Notes: generated from the sequence alone by a model not told the origin. A DNA stretch of 64,000 nt from Nocardioides jejuensis (GCF_004337475.1 NZ_SJZJ01000009.1:1-64000), one strand, 5' to 3'. Shown: positions 9,060 to 18,296, counted from the stretch's first letter. Made by a program: numbers and translations.

Positions 9060-9065
9060 ACGCTA
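9060..9065 (-). promoter_or_regulatory. -10 hexamer, leaderless IMPase promoter
   Basis: TAGCGT on the minus strand, 7 nt before the ATG at 9052. There is no Shine-Dalgarno sequence, as expected for a leaderless message. Confidence 0.45.
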
Positions 9066-9147
9066 CCGCCGGGAGGTTGCCGGTCGGAGTCGGGTGCGCG
9101 GCGATGCGGCGAACAGGAGTGCCGCGCACCCTTCCCGTCCTCGTCTC

Positions 9148-9768
9148 TCAGGTCAGCTCGGGCACCCGCAGGTGGGCGATCGCGAGGTCGAACTCGGCGA
9201 CGTCGACCACGTCGACCCCTGCCTCACGTACGCCGCGCTCGCGGATGGCCCAGCTGTCCTCCCGGCTCGCTTCCATCGCCTCGCGGCTCGTGAACGCGGT
9301 CGTCGCGCAGGCACGCCGCATTTCGCGGTCGACGAGCAGGCTCGCACTGCAGAAGCCCGGGAGCTCCTCCAGCATCGGCAGCAGGACATCGCGGTAGATG
9401 CCGATCCCCCGGTCCAGCTCGGTGTGGTCGGTGCGCAGCCAGACGGAACGGGCGCACGCACCGGTGTGGGTGAAGTGCTCGCGGTGCATCGCCGCGATCT
9501 CCCACTCCTCGACGCCGGCGAAGCCGCCGAGCACGCGGGCCGCCTCGTCTCGCAGTGAGCTGAAGCTCTCGAAGCTCGACTGGAGCGACTCCTCGTCGAT
9601 CCACGAGCTGGTGCCGATGCAGTGACCCTGTACGCGGTCGACCATGAGCGAGATGCCGAGACATCCTTCTGCCTCCGTGAGCGACGGCATGACCGTGTCG
9701 CGGACGAAGTCGATCAGCCGGTCGACGTTCTCCGGCTTCCCGTGGATCGTGGTGGAGCGTGCAAACAC
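9148..9768 (-). CDS. Tandem dimeric alpha-beta barrel (ABM-like) protein
   Basis: 206 residues built of two similar halves of about 100 residues: 'MFARSTTIHGKPENVDRLIDFVRD' pairs with 'SVWLRTDHTELDRGIGIYRD', and 'GCLGISLMVDR' pairs with 'GFCSASLLVDRE'. This is the layout of duplicated antibiotic-biosynthesis-monooxygenase-like ferredoxin folds. Many such proteins have no proven catalysis. The GTG start has GAGGGAG at a good distance. It stands alone between the IMPase and HIT genes. Confidence 0.75.
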   Translation of the reverse strand: MFARSTTIHGKPENVDRLIDFVRDTVMPSLTEAEGCLGISLMVDRVQGHCIGTSSWIDEESLQSSFESFSSLRDEAARVLGGFAGVEEWEIAAMHREHFTHTGACARSVWLRTDHTELDRGIGIYRDVLLPMLEELPGFCSASLLVDREMRRACATTAFTSREAMEASREDSWAIRERGVREAGVDVVDVAEFDLAIAHLRVPELT

Positions 9769-9882
9769 GTCGGTCTCCCTCGGACGGGGACGGCGCCCCG
9801 GCGGCGCCGCCGCTCCCCTCCACCGTCCGCCCGACTGGCGGGTAACGCAACCCCTTCTGGGGTACCAGTCACCGAGCTCGCG

Positions 9883-10425
9883 TCACCAGGCGTCGGCGAG
9901 GAGCTGTCGCGTGTCGCCCATGACCTGCGGCAGCACCTTCGTGCGTCCGATGATCGGCATGAAGTTCGCATCGCCCGACCAGCGCGGGACCACGTGCTGG
10001 TGCAGGTGCGCAGCAATGCCGGCCCCGGCGATGGAGCCCTGGTTCATGCCGATGTTGAAGCCGTGCGCGCCCGAGACCGAGCGGATGACCTCCATCGCGC
10101 GCTTGGTCAGGTCCGCGATCTCGACCGCCTCCTCCGCCGACGTCTCGGTGTAGTCGGCGATGTGGCGGTACGGCACGACCATCAGGTGGCCCGGCGAGTA
10201 CGGGTAGAGGTTGAGCACGACGTACGCGGTGGTGCCACGGTGAATGACCAGGCCCGGGCCGTCCTCCAGCGTCGGGATACGGCAGAACGGGCACTGCGCG
10301 ACGCTCTCGTCGTCGGGCTTCGACTCGCCCTTGATGTACGCCATCCGGTGCGGGGTCCACAGTCGCTCGAGCCCGTCGGGCTCCCCGACGCCGTCCTGAC
10401 GGATCGCCTGCTCCTCAGTCTGCAT
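9883..10425 (-). CDS. HIT-family nucleotide hydrolase/AP4A phosphorylase-like protein
   Basis: 180 residues from the ATG at 10425, preceded by AAGGAT. The histidine triad 'HLHQHVVPRW' is intact, and a 'CPFCRIP' knuckle near residue 45 suggests a structural zinc. The actinobacterial orthologue beside thrS and pgsA (Rv2613c) has been characterised as an Ap4A phosphorylase, so a role in diadenosine polyphosphate turnover is likely. The position between thrS and pgsA matches that synteny block. Upstream Arg-rich codons in the same frame are not credible. Confidence 0.9.
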   Translation of the reverse strand: MQTEEQAIRQDGVGEPDGLERLWTPHRMAYIKGESKPDDESVAQCPFCRIPTLEDGPGLVIHRGTTAYVVLNLYPYSPGHLMVVPYRHIADYTETSAEEAVEIADLTKRAMEVIRSVSGAHGFNIGMNQGSIAGAGIAAHLHQHVVPRWSGDANFMPIIGRTKVLPQVMGDTRQLLADAW

Positions 10426-10559
10426 GGCGTCATCCTTCCAGCCAGTGACGGGCGGGATGGTTGCAGGGCGCCCTGTATTTCGCGCTGGCAGTGGCGTATA
10501 ACGTCGCTCAGCCCGCCGCTCGGGCACTCTCGGGTAGGTGACTGACCAGGAGTGCGCCC

Positions 10560-11639
10560 ATGACCACCTTGCCCTCCGTCGTACGCCGGGGCGCCGTCGC
10601 ACTCGCCATGGCCGCGGCTGCGCTTGCTCCGTTCCCGGCCGCAGCCGCCGGATCCATGAACGTGGACCTCACGGGCAGCAGCCTCGTCGAGCCCGCGTGG
10701 GGAGAGACCATCCCGGCTCCGGTGACCCTCCAGCTGTCGGAACCAGCCGCCACGGACATGACGCTGACGGTCGGATTCACCCGCTACACAGGCACCTACT
10801 GGCCTTCGAGCTGGGACCAGACCCGGACCGTCACCATCAGCGCCGGCGAGGTGGGAGCGGTCGCAACCTTCGCGATCGTCGGTGACGACCGGGACGTCGC
10901 AGCCACCTACATCTCCCAGGTGATCGCGGCCCCAGCCGGAGTCTCGTCGGGCTGGGCCTTCACCCCGGTGACCGACACGACCCGCGACGGCGAGCTGTTC
11001 TGCTCCTCCGGCTGGGACGTGGACCTCGTCGCACCGACCGACTACACCGGCACCCCGACCGGTTTCTGTCCGAACGAAGAGAAGAGCTGGGGGTCGGTCA
11101 CCCTCCCCGACGGGTCGGGCACGCTGACGGGGGTCTCGCACCACACGTCCACCAACATCGTGGACCCCTATCGGACCGCACCGGCCGTGGGCGACCTCGG
11201 CCGGACCAGCGGCGATGTCACCCGCGCAACCTGGAGCGTGGGGCCGCTCAGCATCGAGGCGTGGGGCATGCACACGGAAGCGGCCGCGACCTGCGCCAGC
11301 CTGGGCGGCGAGCCCACGCTGGATCTGGCCTCCGGCATCGATCGCCTGGTCATCCGCCAGGCGAGCGGTGTCCCCGGCGTGCCGGCCGTCGTGCTGGACC
11401 TCGGCCCGATCCACGAGCCGAAGACCTATGTCCTCGGCGAGTGGCTGATCGCGCTCAACTACACGCAGATCCTGCGCGACACCGCGTCCGGCCCCTGGAT
11501 GAACGGCGCACCCCAACCCAAGGTGGCCGCGGTGCAGTACGCCGTCTACATCGAGCGCCGAAATCCCAAGTCGCCGTACTGGGCCTCGTTGGCGAAGTCG
11601 GACGTGGTCTATCCCAACGGAAGTCCCTGCAACGCCTGA
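10560..11639 (+). CDS. Secreted protein with an N-terminal Calx-beta-like domain
   Basis: 359 residues. A Sec signal peptide is clear: 'VVRRGAVALAMAAAALAPFP' then AAAAG, with cleavage near residue 30. Residues about 38-115 read like a Calx-beta domain ('APVTLQLSEPAATDMTLTVGF', later 'TVTISAGEVGAVATFAI'). The rest has four or more cysteines and no recognised family. The ATG has AGGAG upstream. It is inserted, in opposite orientation, into the otherwise conserved thrS-HIT-pgsA block, so it is probably a lineage-specific addition. A strong terminator follows. Confidence 0.75.
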   Translation: MTTLPSVVRRGAVALAMAAAALAPFPAAAAGSMNVDLTGSSLVEPAWGETIPAPVTLQLSEPAATDMTLTVGFTRYTGTYWPSSWDQTRTVTISAGEVGAVATFAIVGDDRDVAATYISQVIAAPAGVSSGWAFTPVTDTTRDGELFCSSGWDVDLVAPTDYTGTPTGFCPNEEKSWGSVTLPDGSGTLTGVSHHTSTNIVDPYRTAPAVGDLGRTSGDVTRATWSVGPLSIEAWGMHTEAAATCASLGGEPTLDLASGIDRLVIRQASGVPGVPAVVLDLGPIHEPKTYVLGEWLIALNYTQILRDTASGPWMNGAPQPKVAAVQYAVYIERRNPKSPYWASLAKSDVVYPNGSPCNA

Positions 11640-11653
11640 GCGCATCACGCAGG

Positions 11654-11684
11654 AACGCCCCGCCGGACCGGCCGGCGGGGCGTT
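11654..11684. terminator. Bidirectional hairpin between the secreted protein gene and thrS
   Basis: A perfect 13-bp stem (AACGCCCCGCCGG with its complement) around a 5-nt loop. It lies between two convergent genes and can serve both. The T-tract is short. Confidence 0.75.
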
Positions 11685-11699
11685 CGTGTCGTGCGTGGG

Positions 11700-13691
11700 T
11701 CAGACCTGCTCGCGGGAGGCGACCGCGGCCTGGACGCGCGCGATCGCTTCCTCGATCGGCACGCCGTTGTCCTGGCGCCCGTCGCGGTAACGGAACGAGA
11801 CCGCGCCCTTCTCGACGTCGTCGTCGCCCGCGATCATCATGAACGGCACCTTCTGCAGCTGCGCGTTGCGGATCTTCTTCTGCATGCGGTCGTCGGACTC
11901 GTCGACCTCGACGCGGAGACCCTGCGCGTTCATGCGCTTCGCGACGTCGTACAGGTAGTCGACGTGGCGCTCAGCGATCGGGATCGCGGTGACCTGGACC
12001 GGGGCGAGCCACGGCGGCATCGCGCCGGCGTAGTGCTCCAGCAGCACGCCGAAGAAGCGCTCGATCGAGCCGAACTTGGCCGAGTGGATCATCACCGGCT
12101 GGTGCTTGGTGCCGTCGGGGCCGACGTACTCCAGACCGAAGCCCTTGGGCTGGTTGAAGTCGTACTGGACGGTGCCCATCTGCCACGTACGGCCGATCGC
12201 GTCCTTCGCCTGGACGGAGACCTTGGGGCCGTAGAACGCAGCGCCTCCCGGGTCGGGCACGAGCTCGAGGCCGGTCTCGGCACAGACGTCGGCGAGCACC
12301 TGCGTGGCGACGGCCCAGTCCTCGTCCGAGCCCACGAACTTGTCCTTCTTGGAGTCGTCGCGGGTCGAGAGCTCGAGGTAGAAGTCCTGCAGGCCGAAGT
12401 CGCGGAGCACCGTGAGCATGAAGTTGAGCAGGTGCTTCACCTCGGCCGGCGCCTGCTCCTTGGTGCAGTAGCTGTGCGAGTCGTCCTGGGCGAAGCCACG
12501 GACACGGGTCAGGCCGTGGATGACGCCGGACTTCTCGTAGCGGTAGACGTGACCGAACTCGAAGAGGCGCAGCGGCAGCTCGCGGTAGGAACGACCGCGA
12601 GAGCTGTAGATCAGGTTGTGCATCGGGCAGTTCATCGCCTTCAGCTGGTAGTTCTGACCCTCGAACTCCATCGGCGGGAACATCGTGTCCGCGTAGTACG
12701 GCAGGTGACCACTGGTGTGGAAGAGGCCGTCCTTGGTGATGTGCGGGGTGCCGACGTAGGAGAAGCCCTCCTCGATGTGCCGCTGGCGGACGTAGTCCTC
12801 CATGACCCGCTTGATGACGCCACCCTTGGGGTGGAAGACGGGCAGGCCGGAGCCGATCTCGTCCGGGAACGAGAAGAGGTCGAGCTCCTTGCCGAGCTTG
12901 CGGTGGTCGCGGCGCTCGGCCTCCTCGAGGAGGTGCAGGTAGTCGTCGAGCGCCTCCTTCGACTCCCAGGCGGTGCCGTAGACGCGCTGCAGCTGCTTGT
13001 TCTTCTCGTTGCCGCGCCAGTACGCCGCCGCCGACCGCATCAGCTTGAACGCCGGGATGCGCTTCGTGGTCGGGAGGTGCGGACCACGGCAGAGGTCCTT
13101 CCAGACCGTCTCGCCGTTGCGGTTGAGGTTGTCGTAGATGGTGAGCTCGCCGGCACCGACCTCGGCGCTCGCGCCCTCGGCGGCCTCGGCGCTGTTGCCC
13201 TTGAGGCCGATCAGCTCGATCTTGTACGGCTCGTCGGCCAGCTCGACGAGCGCGTCGGCGTCGTTGGTGACGCGACGGGAGAACTTCTGGTTCTCCTTGA
13301 TGATCTTCTTCATCCGGCTCTCGATCTTGTCGAGGTCGGCCGGGGTGAACGGGATCTCGACGTCGAAGTCGTAGTAGAAGCCGTTCTCGATCGGCGGGCC
13401 GATACCGAGCTTCGCGTCCGGGAAGATCTCCTGCACGGCCTGCGCCAGGACGTGGGCGCAGGAGTGGCGCAGGATGTCGCGGCCATCCTTGGAGGCCATC
13501 TCGACACCCTGCACGGTGTCGCCGTCGACGAGCTCGTAGCTCAGGTCCTTGAGGGCGCCGTCGAGACCACCGACGCGGGCAGCGATGACGTCGGGCTGCT
13601 CGGTGAAGAGCTCCCACGCCTTCGTGCCGGCGGCGACGGTGCGCTCCTCCGTGCCGTCTGCGGTGACGATGCTGACCTTGATCTCGGACAC
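11700..13691 (-). CDS. thrS: Threonyl-tRNA synthetase
   Basis: 663 residues, the normal length. The N-terminal TGS domain, the second additional domain with '[10 protein letters not shown]', and the class II core are in order. Motif 2 contains '[18 protein letters not shown]' and the zinc-binding 'NCPMH' is present. A C-terminal anticodon-binding domain ends the protein. It charges tRNA-Thr in the cytosol. The thrS-HIT-pgsA order is an actinobacterial synteny block, interrupted here by one opposite-strand secreted protein gene. No T-box leader is recognised in the about 100 nt upstream. Confidence 0.97.
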   Translation of the reverse strand: MSEIKVSIVTADGTEERTVAAGTKAWELFTEQPDVIAARVGGLDGALKDLSYELVDGDTVQGVEMASKDGRDILRHSCAHVLAQAVQEIFPDAKLGIGPPIENGFYYDFDVEIPFTPADLDKIESRMKKIIKENQKFSRRVTNDADALVELADEPYKIELIGLKGNSAEAAEGASAEVGAGELTIYDNLNRNGETVWKDLCRGPHLPTTKRIPAFKLMRSAAAYWRGNEKNKQLQRVYGTAWESKEALDDYLHLLEEAERRDHRKLGKELDLFSFPDEIGSGLPVFHPKGGVIKRVMEDYVRQRHIEEGFSYVGTPHITKDGLFHTSGHLPYYADTMFPPMEFEGQNYQLKAMNCPMHNLIYSSRGRSYRELPLRLFEFGHVYRYEKSGVIHGLTRVRGFAQDDSHSYCTKEQAPAEVKHLLNFMLTVLRDFGLQDFYLELSTRDDSKKDKFVGSDEDWAVATQVLADVCAETGLELVPDPGGAAFYGPKVSVQAKDAIGRTWQMGTVQYDFNQPKGFGLEYVGPDGTKHQPVMIHSAKFGSIERFFGVLLEHYAGAMPPWLAPVQVTAIPIAERHVDYLYDVAKRMNAQGLRVEVDESDDRMQKKIRNAQLQKVPFMMIAGDDDVEKGAVSFRYRDGRQDNGVPIEEAIARVQAAVASREQV

Positions 13692-13791
13692 GGTTGAGCT
13701 CCCTCAGGTTGCGGGCGGGCTACGGCCCCGCCTCGTGGCGAGATCCTAGCGAGGCTGCCTGCTCGGCTCGAACGCGTATCGGATGGGTTTT

Positions 13792-14652
13792 TCAGTAGCC
13801 GTTGAGGACAGGCTGACCCTCGACGATCCTCAGATCGGTGCTCGGGCCCTGGCGCGTGACGGTGCCGTTGACCGGCTGCCACGCTCCGGTGCCCAAGCGA
13901 TAGTCGGCCTCCCACGTGACCTCCACGCTGGGCCGCACCGTGCCCGCGTGCTCGAAGACGTGCGTGATGTAGCCGTCGATATCGGGATCGTCGTGGTCCC
14001 AGGCCTTGCCCGCCCAATCGGTCGGCTGTGTCGTGCCGTCACCGTGATGCCAGACGAAGCTGGCCGGCCGGATCCTCAGCTGCACCTGGCGATTGAGCAG
14101 CGTCAGGGTCTTCGTGAACGGCGCAGCCTTCGTGGAGAAGATCGTCTCCAACCCGACGAGGGTCTTGCCCTTCGGCGGCTGGATGCTGAGCTCCGACACC
14201 GGAAGCGGCACCCGCTGGAACGCGCGGAGCACGAGCGACGGGAGGCTGGGCTGTGCGGCAGGCGTCGACGGTGTGCAGGGGCCGCCGTAAGAGAAGTCGG
14301 TGGCGCCCCCGCCGAACGCGAACACCGTCTGGAGGATGTACCCAGTGGGTGAGTCCACGAACGGAGCACATGAGGTCACCGGCCGACAGTCAACGTCGAG
14401 CGCCGGCGCCCCGCACATAGGCAGTGTGTGATCCTGCGAAATCGATGCGTCCTCGCCTCCTCGCGATGGCTTCGCAATAGTTCCGCCCGCGTAATCCTCC
14501 GCCGAACCGACGAAGTCTCCATGCCCCACAGACACGTCGGTCGTGTGGTGGGCTGAAGCCGCGCCAGCCGGGACAAGAACCAGGGACACGGGCGCCGCAA
14601 CCGCAAGTCCCCATGCGCCATGTCGCGCCCCGAGCGACAACTCTCTACTCAT
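13792..14652 (-). CDS. Secreted protein with a PKD-like segment
   Basis: 286 residues from the ATG at 14652. The N-terminus has a signal peptide ('GLAVAAPVSLVLVPAGAASA'). Around residues 190-250 the text 'FVWHHGDGTT', then 'ITHVFEHAGTVRPSVEVTW', is the pattern of a PKD-type beta domain (WDFGDG ... HxYxxxGxYxVxLxV). Four cysteines in the middle may form disulfides. The start overlaps the stop of the upstream lipoprotein gene by 8 nt (ATGAGTAG), so the two are translationally coupled. Longer in-frame extension into the neighbour is rejected. Confidence 0.78.
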   Translation of the reverse strand: MSRELSLGARHGAWGLAVAAPVSLVLVPAGAASAHHTTDVSVGHGDFVGSAEDYAGGTIAKPSRGGEDASISQDHTLPMCGAPALDVDCRPVTSCAPFVDSPTGYILQTVFAFGGGATDFSYGGPCTPSTPAAQPSLPSLVLRAFQRVPLPVSELSIQPPKGKTLVGLETIFSTKAAPFTKTLTLLNRQVQLRIRPASFVWHHGDGTTQPTDWAGKAWDHDDPDIDGYITHVFEHAGTVRPSVEVTWEADYRLGTGAWQPVNGTVTRQGPSTDLRIVEGQPVLNGY

Positions 14653-15202
14653 CGATTCGATCCAGCCCGAGGAACTCGAATCCGTTGGACCAGCGGGTGC
14701 CCGCGTAGAACAAGAAGGACTGCTTCCCTTGTCGGTCGGTGACACGCCCAGACTGATGCCTGATCGACTGAGGCGCCTGCCGCACTCGCACCGCAAACCG
14801 ATACAGCGGTGCATTCGACTTCGGATCTGCCTCGACTGCCTCGACCGTCCATCCGCCGCCGCTCAAGCGACCTTCGTCATAAATCGCCCTGACCTCCCGA
14901 ACAAGGTTTGAGCACGTCTTGCACTCCTTCGCCGACACAGCCATGAACGGTTCCGTGTCGCCCGTGTGCATCGCGTAGGTGACCGCGTCGAACCAGTACT
15001 TCACAAAGGCCTTCGCACCAATTGCGTCATCGCGCTTGGCCAGGTCAGGCAACACCGGCGCGACCGGACCCGTCGCGGATACCGAGGGCGTCGGCTTCGG
15101 CGCAGCCGAGGAGGCCGACGGCTGCGGGTCACCACCACAACCGGCGAGTCCGAGCACGAGCACACCAGCCGCAGCGGCAGCGGTCAGTCGATGAAGAGCC
15201 AT
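14645..15202 (-). CDS. DUF6318-type lipoprotein
   Basis: 185 residues from the ATG at 15202. It has a lipoprotein signal peptide with lipobox 'LAGC' followed by a Ser/Pro/Thr-rich linker. The folded part (about residues 65-185) has 'AFVKYWFDAVTYAMHTGDTEPF' and a Cys pair in 'SAKECKTCSNLV', matching the DUF6318 pattern seen in Nocardioides and relatives. It is probably anchored on the outer face of the membrane. It is the first gene of a coupled pair with the PKD-like secreted protein. Confidence 0.82.
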   Translation of the reverse strand: MALHRLTAAAAAGVLVLGLAGCGGDPQPSASSAAPKPTPSVSATGPVAPVLPDLAKRDDAIGAKAFVKYWFDAVTYAMHTGDTEPFMAVSAKECKTCSNLVREVRAIYDEGRLSGGGWTVEAVEADPKSNAPLYRFAVRVRQAPQSIRHQSGRVTDRQGKQSFLFYAGTRWSNGFEFLGLDRIDE

Positions 15203-15309
15203 GAAGGGCCGTCCCTTGATCCCGAGAGCGCACACCCCAGGACCAGGGCACGCCCCAGCACCGTAAGCCGACCCACCCCAACCCGGGAAGTGCTCCTCCA
15301 CAGTGCGGC

Positions 15310-16581
15310 TCAGCGCCGCAGCACCGCCGTCATCGCGCCGCCGGGCAGACGCGTGACCACATACCGCTCGTCATGGACCACGTGATGATGACGCGGACAG
15401 ATCAGCACACCACGCGCCAGATCCGTCTTCCCGCCAGCGGACCAGGGGTCCAGATGGTGCGCCTCGCACCACCGGCCGGGGACGTCACATCCGTTAAAGG
15501 CACAGGTGTGCTGCCGCAGCCCCATCGCCCGTCGCTGCGCCTTGCTGAACAACCGCCGCGAGCGCCCCAGATCCAGCACCTCCGAACGCCCACCCAGCAC
15601 TGCCGGCAGGACGCCCGCCTGACACGCCAGCCGGCGGACCTCCCCCACCGGGATCGCCTCATCGCCCGCCATCGCGACACCAGTGCCCGCGAGGAGGTCC
15701 TTCCAGTCGATCGTCACGACCACCTGCGTCGCGTCACCACCATGGATCGGCAGCCGATCGACGTCCATGCACTCCAGCATCGCCGCGAACGCCTCACCCA
15801 GCACGCGCTCGTGCGTCAGACGACGGCCGGTGACCGGGTCCAGGTACCGCGACGGAGCCTCACCAGCGCCTGTCGCGGCGTCGTGCCGCGGAGATGAGAA
15901 CGACTCCAGGTAGATCCGCAGCCGCGCAGCCACGGAATCCGGCAGCACGCCGCTGACCCTGGTCACACCGTCACCCGCCGAACGCAGCGTCAGCCGCGTC
16001 GCGGCACGCGCCCGGGCCAGCTCAGCCTCGAGCTTCGCCCGCTCGGCGTCGTCGTAGGACGCGGGGTCGATCACCGCCAGGATCCCGTCACCGAGCCGCC
16101 GCAGCTCCGCCGGAGCGAACTCCCCCGCGCGCTCGATCAGGTGACCCACCGCTTCGTCGCGCACCGCCGACGGCACGTCGGGCCCGAACGCATCGACTGC
16201 TCGCACGATCACCTCGGCGTGCCGCACCGACATCCGTCCCGATCGCAAAGCCGTCCGCAGCTCCGGGTGCCGGCAGACATCGCCCGCCAGGCGCTGCATC
16301 CGACCCGTGACCGCGCCGTCGTCGTGCAGCACAGCCGCCAGCCAGGCACCCGCCGACCGGGAACCGTGCTCGTCGGCGACATCACCAGCCACCGACAGGG
16401 CGTCGACCAGCAGGCCCTCGACCTTCGCCCGCACCGACGACAACGTCAGCAGCAGATCCTCTTTCTCAAGCACGCTCAAGAACGTCGGGTCACTGCCCGC
16501 CACCGCCTTGAGCTGCTCATCCAGCGCATGCGCCGCCGCCACCAACAGCGGCTCATGCCCGGACCCCGAGAAGTAGTCCAT
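15310..16581 (-). CDS. DUF222 / 13E12-type HNH endonuclease-domain protein
   Basis: 423 residues. Residues 1 to about 280 form the helical DUF222 region. A C-terminal HNH motif follows with 'CEAHHLDPWSAGG' and 'LICPRHHHVVHD', the arrangement of the mycobacterial 13E12 repeat family. The ATG at 16581 is preferred to the one at 16590 because AATAAT ends 7 nt before it, giving a leaderless mRNA. A perfect actinobacterial SOS box lies just upstream. The biological role of this family is unsettled; DNA-damage induction of some mycobacterial members is known. Confidence 0.88.
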   Translation of the reverse strand: MDYFSGSGHEPLLVAAAHALDEQLKAVAGSDPTFLSVLEKEDLLLTLSSVRAKVEGLLVDALSVAGDVADEHGSRSAGAWLAAVLHDDGAVTGRMQRLAGDVCRHPELRTALRSGRMSVRHAEVIVRAVDAFGPDVPSAVRDEAVGHLIERAGEFAPAELRRLGDGILAVIDPASYDDAERAKLEAELARARAATRLTLRSAGDGVTRVSGVLPDSVAARLRIYLESFSSPRHDAATGAGEAPSRYLDPVTGRRLTHERVLGEAFAAMLECMDVDRLPIHGGDATQVVVTIDWKDLLAGTGVAMAGDEAIPVGEVRRLACQAGVLPAVLGGRSEVLDLGRSRRLFSKAQRRAMGLRQHTCAFNGCDVPGRWCEAHHLDPWSAGGKTDLARGVLICPRHHHVVHDERYVVTRLPGGAMTAVLRR

Positions 16582-16588
16582 ACGCAGC

Positions 16589-16612
16589 ATTATTTATCGA
16601 ACGCATGTTCGA
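16589..16612 (-). promoter_or_regulatory. LexA SOS box and -10 of the HNH gene
   Basis: TCGAACGCATGTTCGA (16597-16612) is a perfect GAAC-N4-GTTC palindrome, the LexA site of actinobacteria. It abuts the -10 AATAAT (16589-16594, minus strand), so LexA binding would block the promoter. Confidence 0.85.
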
Positions 16613-16713
16613 TGTCAACCGTTGGTCCACACGTTTCCGCAGGTCAGGGCCACTTTTCCTGTGGACAGAAACCGGGTTGGCACAGCCCGTTCACGGCAGG
16701 CGCAGGCGCCACG

Positions 16714-17349
16714 TCACCGGCAGGGGAAGCTCCACACCGTCACGTCGGACGCCGCGATGCGAACCGACGTGTGACCCGAGGTCACCAGCACGGCGACCTT
16801 CGTCAGGCCCTCGTCCGCGTCGAAGGAGCTGTCGAAGTAGTTGCGCCAGGTCGCGCCGACGGTGACCTTGCCGTACGGCGTCGTGAACGTGCCGGACGAG
16901 AGGTCCGTGTAGACGTGCCCGTTGATGACCAGGCGGTCCACGTGGACGCTGCCCGTGAAGAGATCGTTGCCGTAGTTGCTCGGGTCGCCACACACGCTGT
17001 GGACGGTCGACCGGGCACCCACCGCCCGCACCCGGAGCAGACCGAGGTTCACGTTGACCACGCTGGAGGCGACGGAAGCGGACGAGGTCGCGGTCGAGGC
17101 GCCGTCACCGCTGAAGGCGAACGATGCGCCCTTCGTCGTGACAACGGCCGCGCCGATGACGTCGGTGTGCGAGGCGACCGACTTCGTCAGCTGCTGCTCG
17201 CAACGGCCGCTGACACCGGCATGAGCGGACGTGGCCGAGCAGTCGTACTCGACCGGGGGCTCCGTTCCCGGCAGGAATGTCGCGGACGCCGCCGACGGCA
17301 CCATCACCGCTGCTCCGACCAGACCGGCGACCAGCATTTTTCCGTACAT
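16714..17349 (-). CDS. Secreted protein of unknown function
   Basis: 211 residues from the ATG at 17349, with GGGAG at 5-6 nt. The N-terminus 'MYGKMLVAGLVGAAVMVPSAASA' is a signal peptide. The mature part contains four cysteines and alternating Thr/Ser/Val-rich strands, suggesting a small exported beta protein with disulfides. No family recognised. It is divergently arranged from the VIT-type transporter, with about 185 nt between. Confidence 0.75.
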   Translation of the reverse strand: MYGKMLVAGLVGAAVMVPSAASATFLPGTEPPVEYDCSATSAHAGVSGRCEQQLTKSVASHTDVIGAAVVTTKGASFAFSGDGASTATSSASVASSVVNVNLGLLRVRAVGARSTVHSVCGDPSNYGNDLFTGSVHVDRLVINGHVYTDLSSGTFTTPYGKVTVGATWRNYFDSSFDADEGLTKVAVLVTSGHTSVRIAASDVTVWSFPCR

Positions 17350-17502
17350 CTGCACTCCCAAGAATCTCCCGAATGTCATCCCGTGCAGTGCCATCCTGCT
17401 CGGTGCGCTGGGCATGCGCTGGACTTTTGCCAAAAGTGCAGCGCCCGCGACGCATCCGCCGACCAGGTGCCGACCCACTAGCTGGTCACGCGGCCGACCC
17501 AC

Positions 17503-17532
17503 CGGCGACGCTCGCCGCTGCTAGCGTCGCCG
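17503..17532 (+). promoter_or_regulatory. Inverted repeat over the transporter promoter
   Basis: CGGCGACGCT (17503-17512) is repeated inverted at 17523-17532 with a 10-bp spacer. The right arm overlaps TAGCGT (17522-17527), a -10 hexamer 7 nt before the ATG, so the repeat may be an operator of a leaderless gene. Confidence 0.45.
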
Positions 17533-17534
17533 CC

Positions 17535-18263
17535 ATGGCGAACGACACCACCCCGCAACCGCCTCTGGCTCACCCCGACGAGCCGCATCACGACTCGACG
17601 GCGAGCCGCCTGAACTGGCTGCGGGCCGGCGTGCTCGGCGCGAACGACGGCCTGGTCTCGACGGCAGGCCTCGTCATCGGCGTCGCCGCCGCCACGCCGG
17701 AGCCGACGGCGATCCTCACCGCGGGCATCGCAGGTCTGGCCGCCGGTGCGGTCTCGATGGCCCTGGGCGAGTACGTCTCCGTCAGCACCCAGCGGGACAC
17801 CGAGCTGGCGCTGATCGCCAAGGAGAAGCACGAGCTCAAGCACGAGCCCGAGGAGGAGTTCCTCGAGCTGATCGGACTGCTCGAGCAGCGCGGCCTCTCC
17901 CCCGAGACCTCGAGGAAGGTCGCCCACGAGCTGACCGAGGCAGACCCGTTGCGTGCGCACCTGGCGCTGGAGCTGGGCATCGACCAGGAGGACCTGACCA
18001 ACCCGTGGCACGCCGCGATCTCGTCGGCGATCTCGTTCAGCCTCGGTGCCCTCGTCCCGATCCTCGCCTCCCTCATCGCCTGGCACCGGTTGCTCTGGAT
18101 CGTGGGTGCGGTTGCCATCGGCCTGGTCGTCACTGGCTACGTCTCGGCGCACCTCGGCGATGCCGGGCGGCGCCGCGCGATGTCACGCGTCCTCGTCGGC
18201 GGCCTGATCGCGATGGCCATCACGTACGCCGTCGGCCGCGCCGTGGGCGCGAGCGGCATCTAG
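17535..18263 (+). CDS. VIT1/CCC1-family iron or manganese transporter
   Basis: 242 residues from the ATG at 17535. The first helix 'GVLGANDGLVSTAGLVIGVA' and 'AGAVSMALGEYVSVSTQRDTE' are signature blocks of the vacuolar iron transporter family. About five membrane helices are present with a charged cytosolic domain (residues about 95-150) between helices 2 and 3. Family members export Fe2+ or Mn2+ from the cytosol. A longer ORF start is ruled out by the leaderless promoter just before this ATG. Confidence 0.92.
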   Translation: MANDTTPQPPLAHPDEPHHDSTASRLNWLRAGVLGANDGLVSTAGLVIGVAAATPEPTAILTAGIAGLAAGAVSMALGEYVSVSTQRDTELALIAKEKHELKHEPEEEFLELIGLLEQRGLSPETSRKVAHELTEADPLRAHLALELGIDQEDLTNPWHAAISSAISFSLGALVPILASLIAWHRLLWIVGAVAIGLVVTGYVSAHLGDAGRRRAMSRVLVGGLIAMAITYAVGRAVGASGI

Positions 18264-18296
18264 CGCACCACCTCCGACCAGACAGATCAGCCGCCC

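Noticed and set aside
6128-9397. A 1089-residue plus-strand ORF
   Set aside because: Antisense to pdxS, the phosphatidylinositol phosphate synthase and the IMPase gene, all of which have clear family motifs.
9850-9863. Hairpin ACCCC-TTCT-GGGGT after the HIT gene as a terminator
   Set aside because: Five-base stem with no T-tract, too weak to call.
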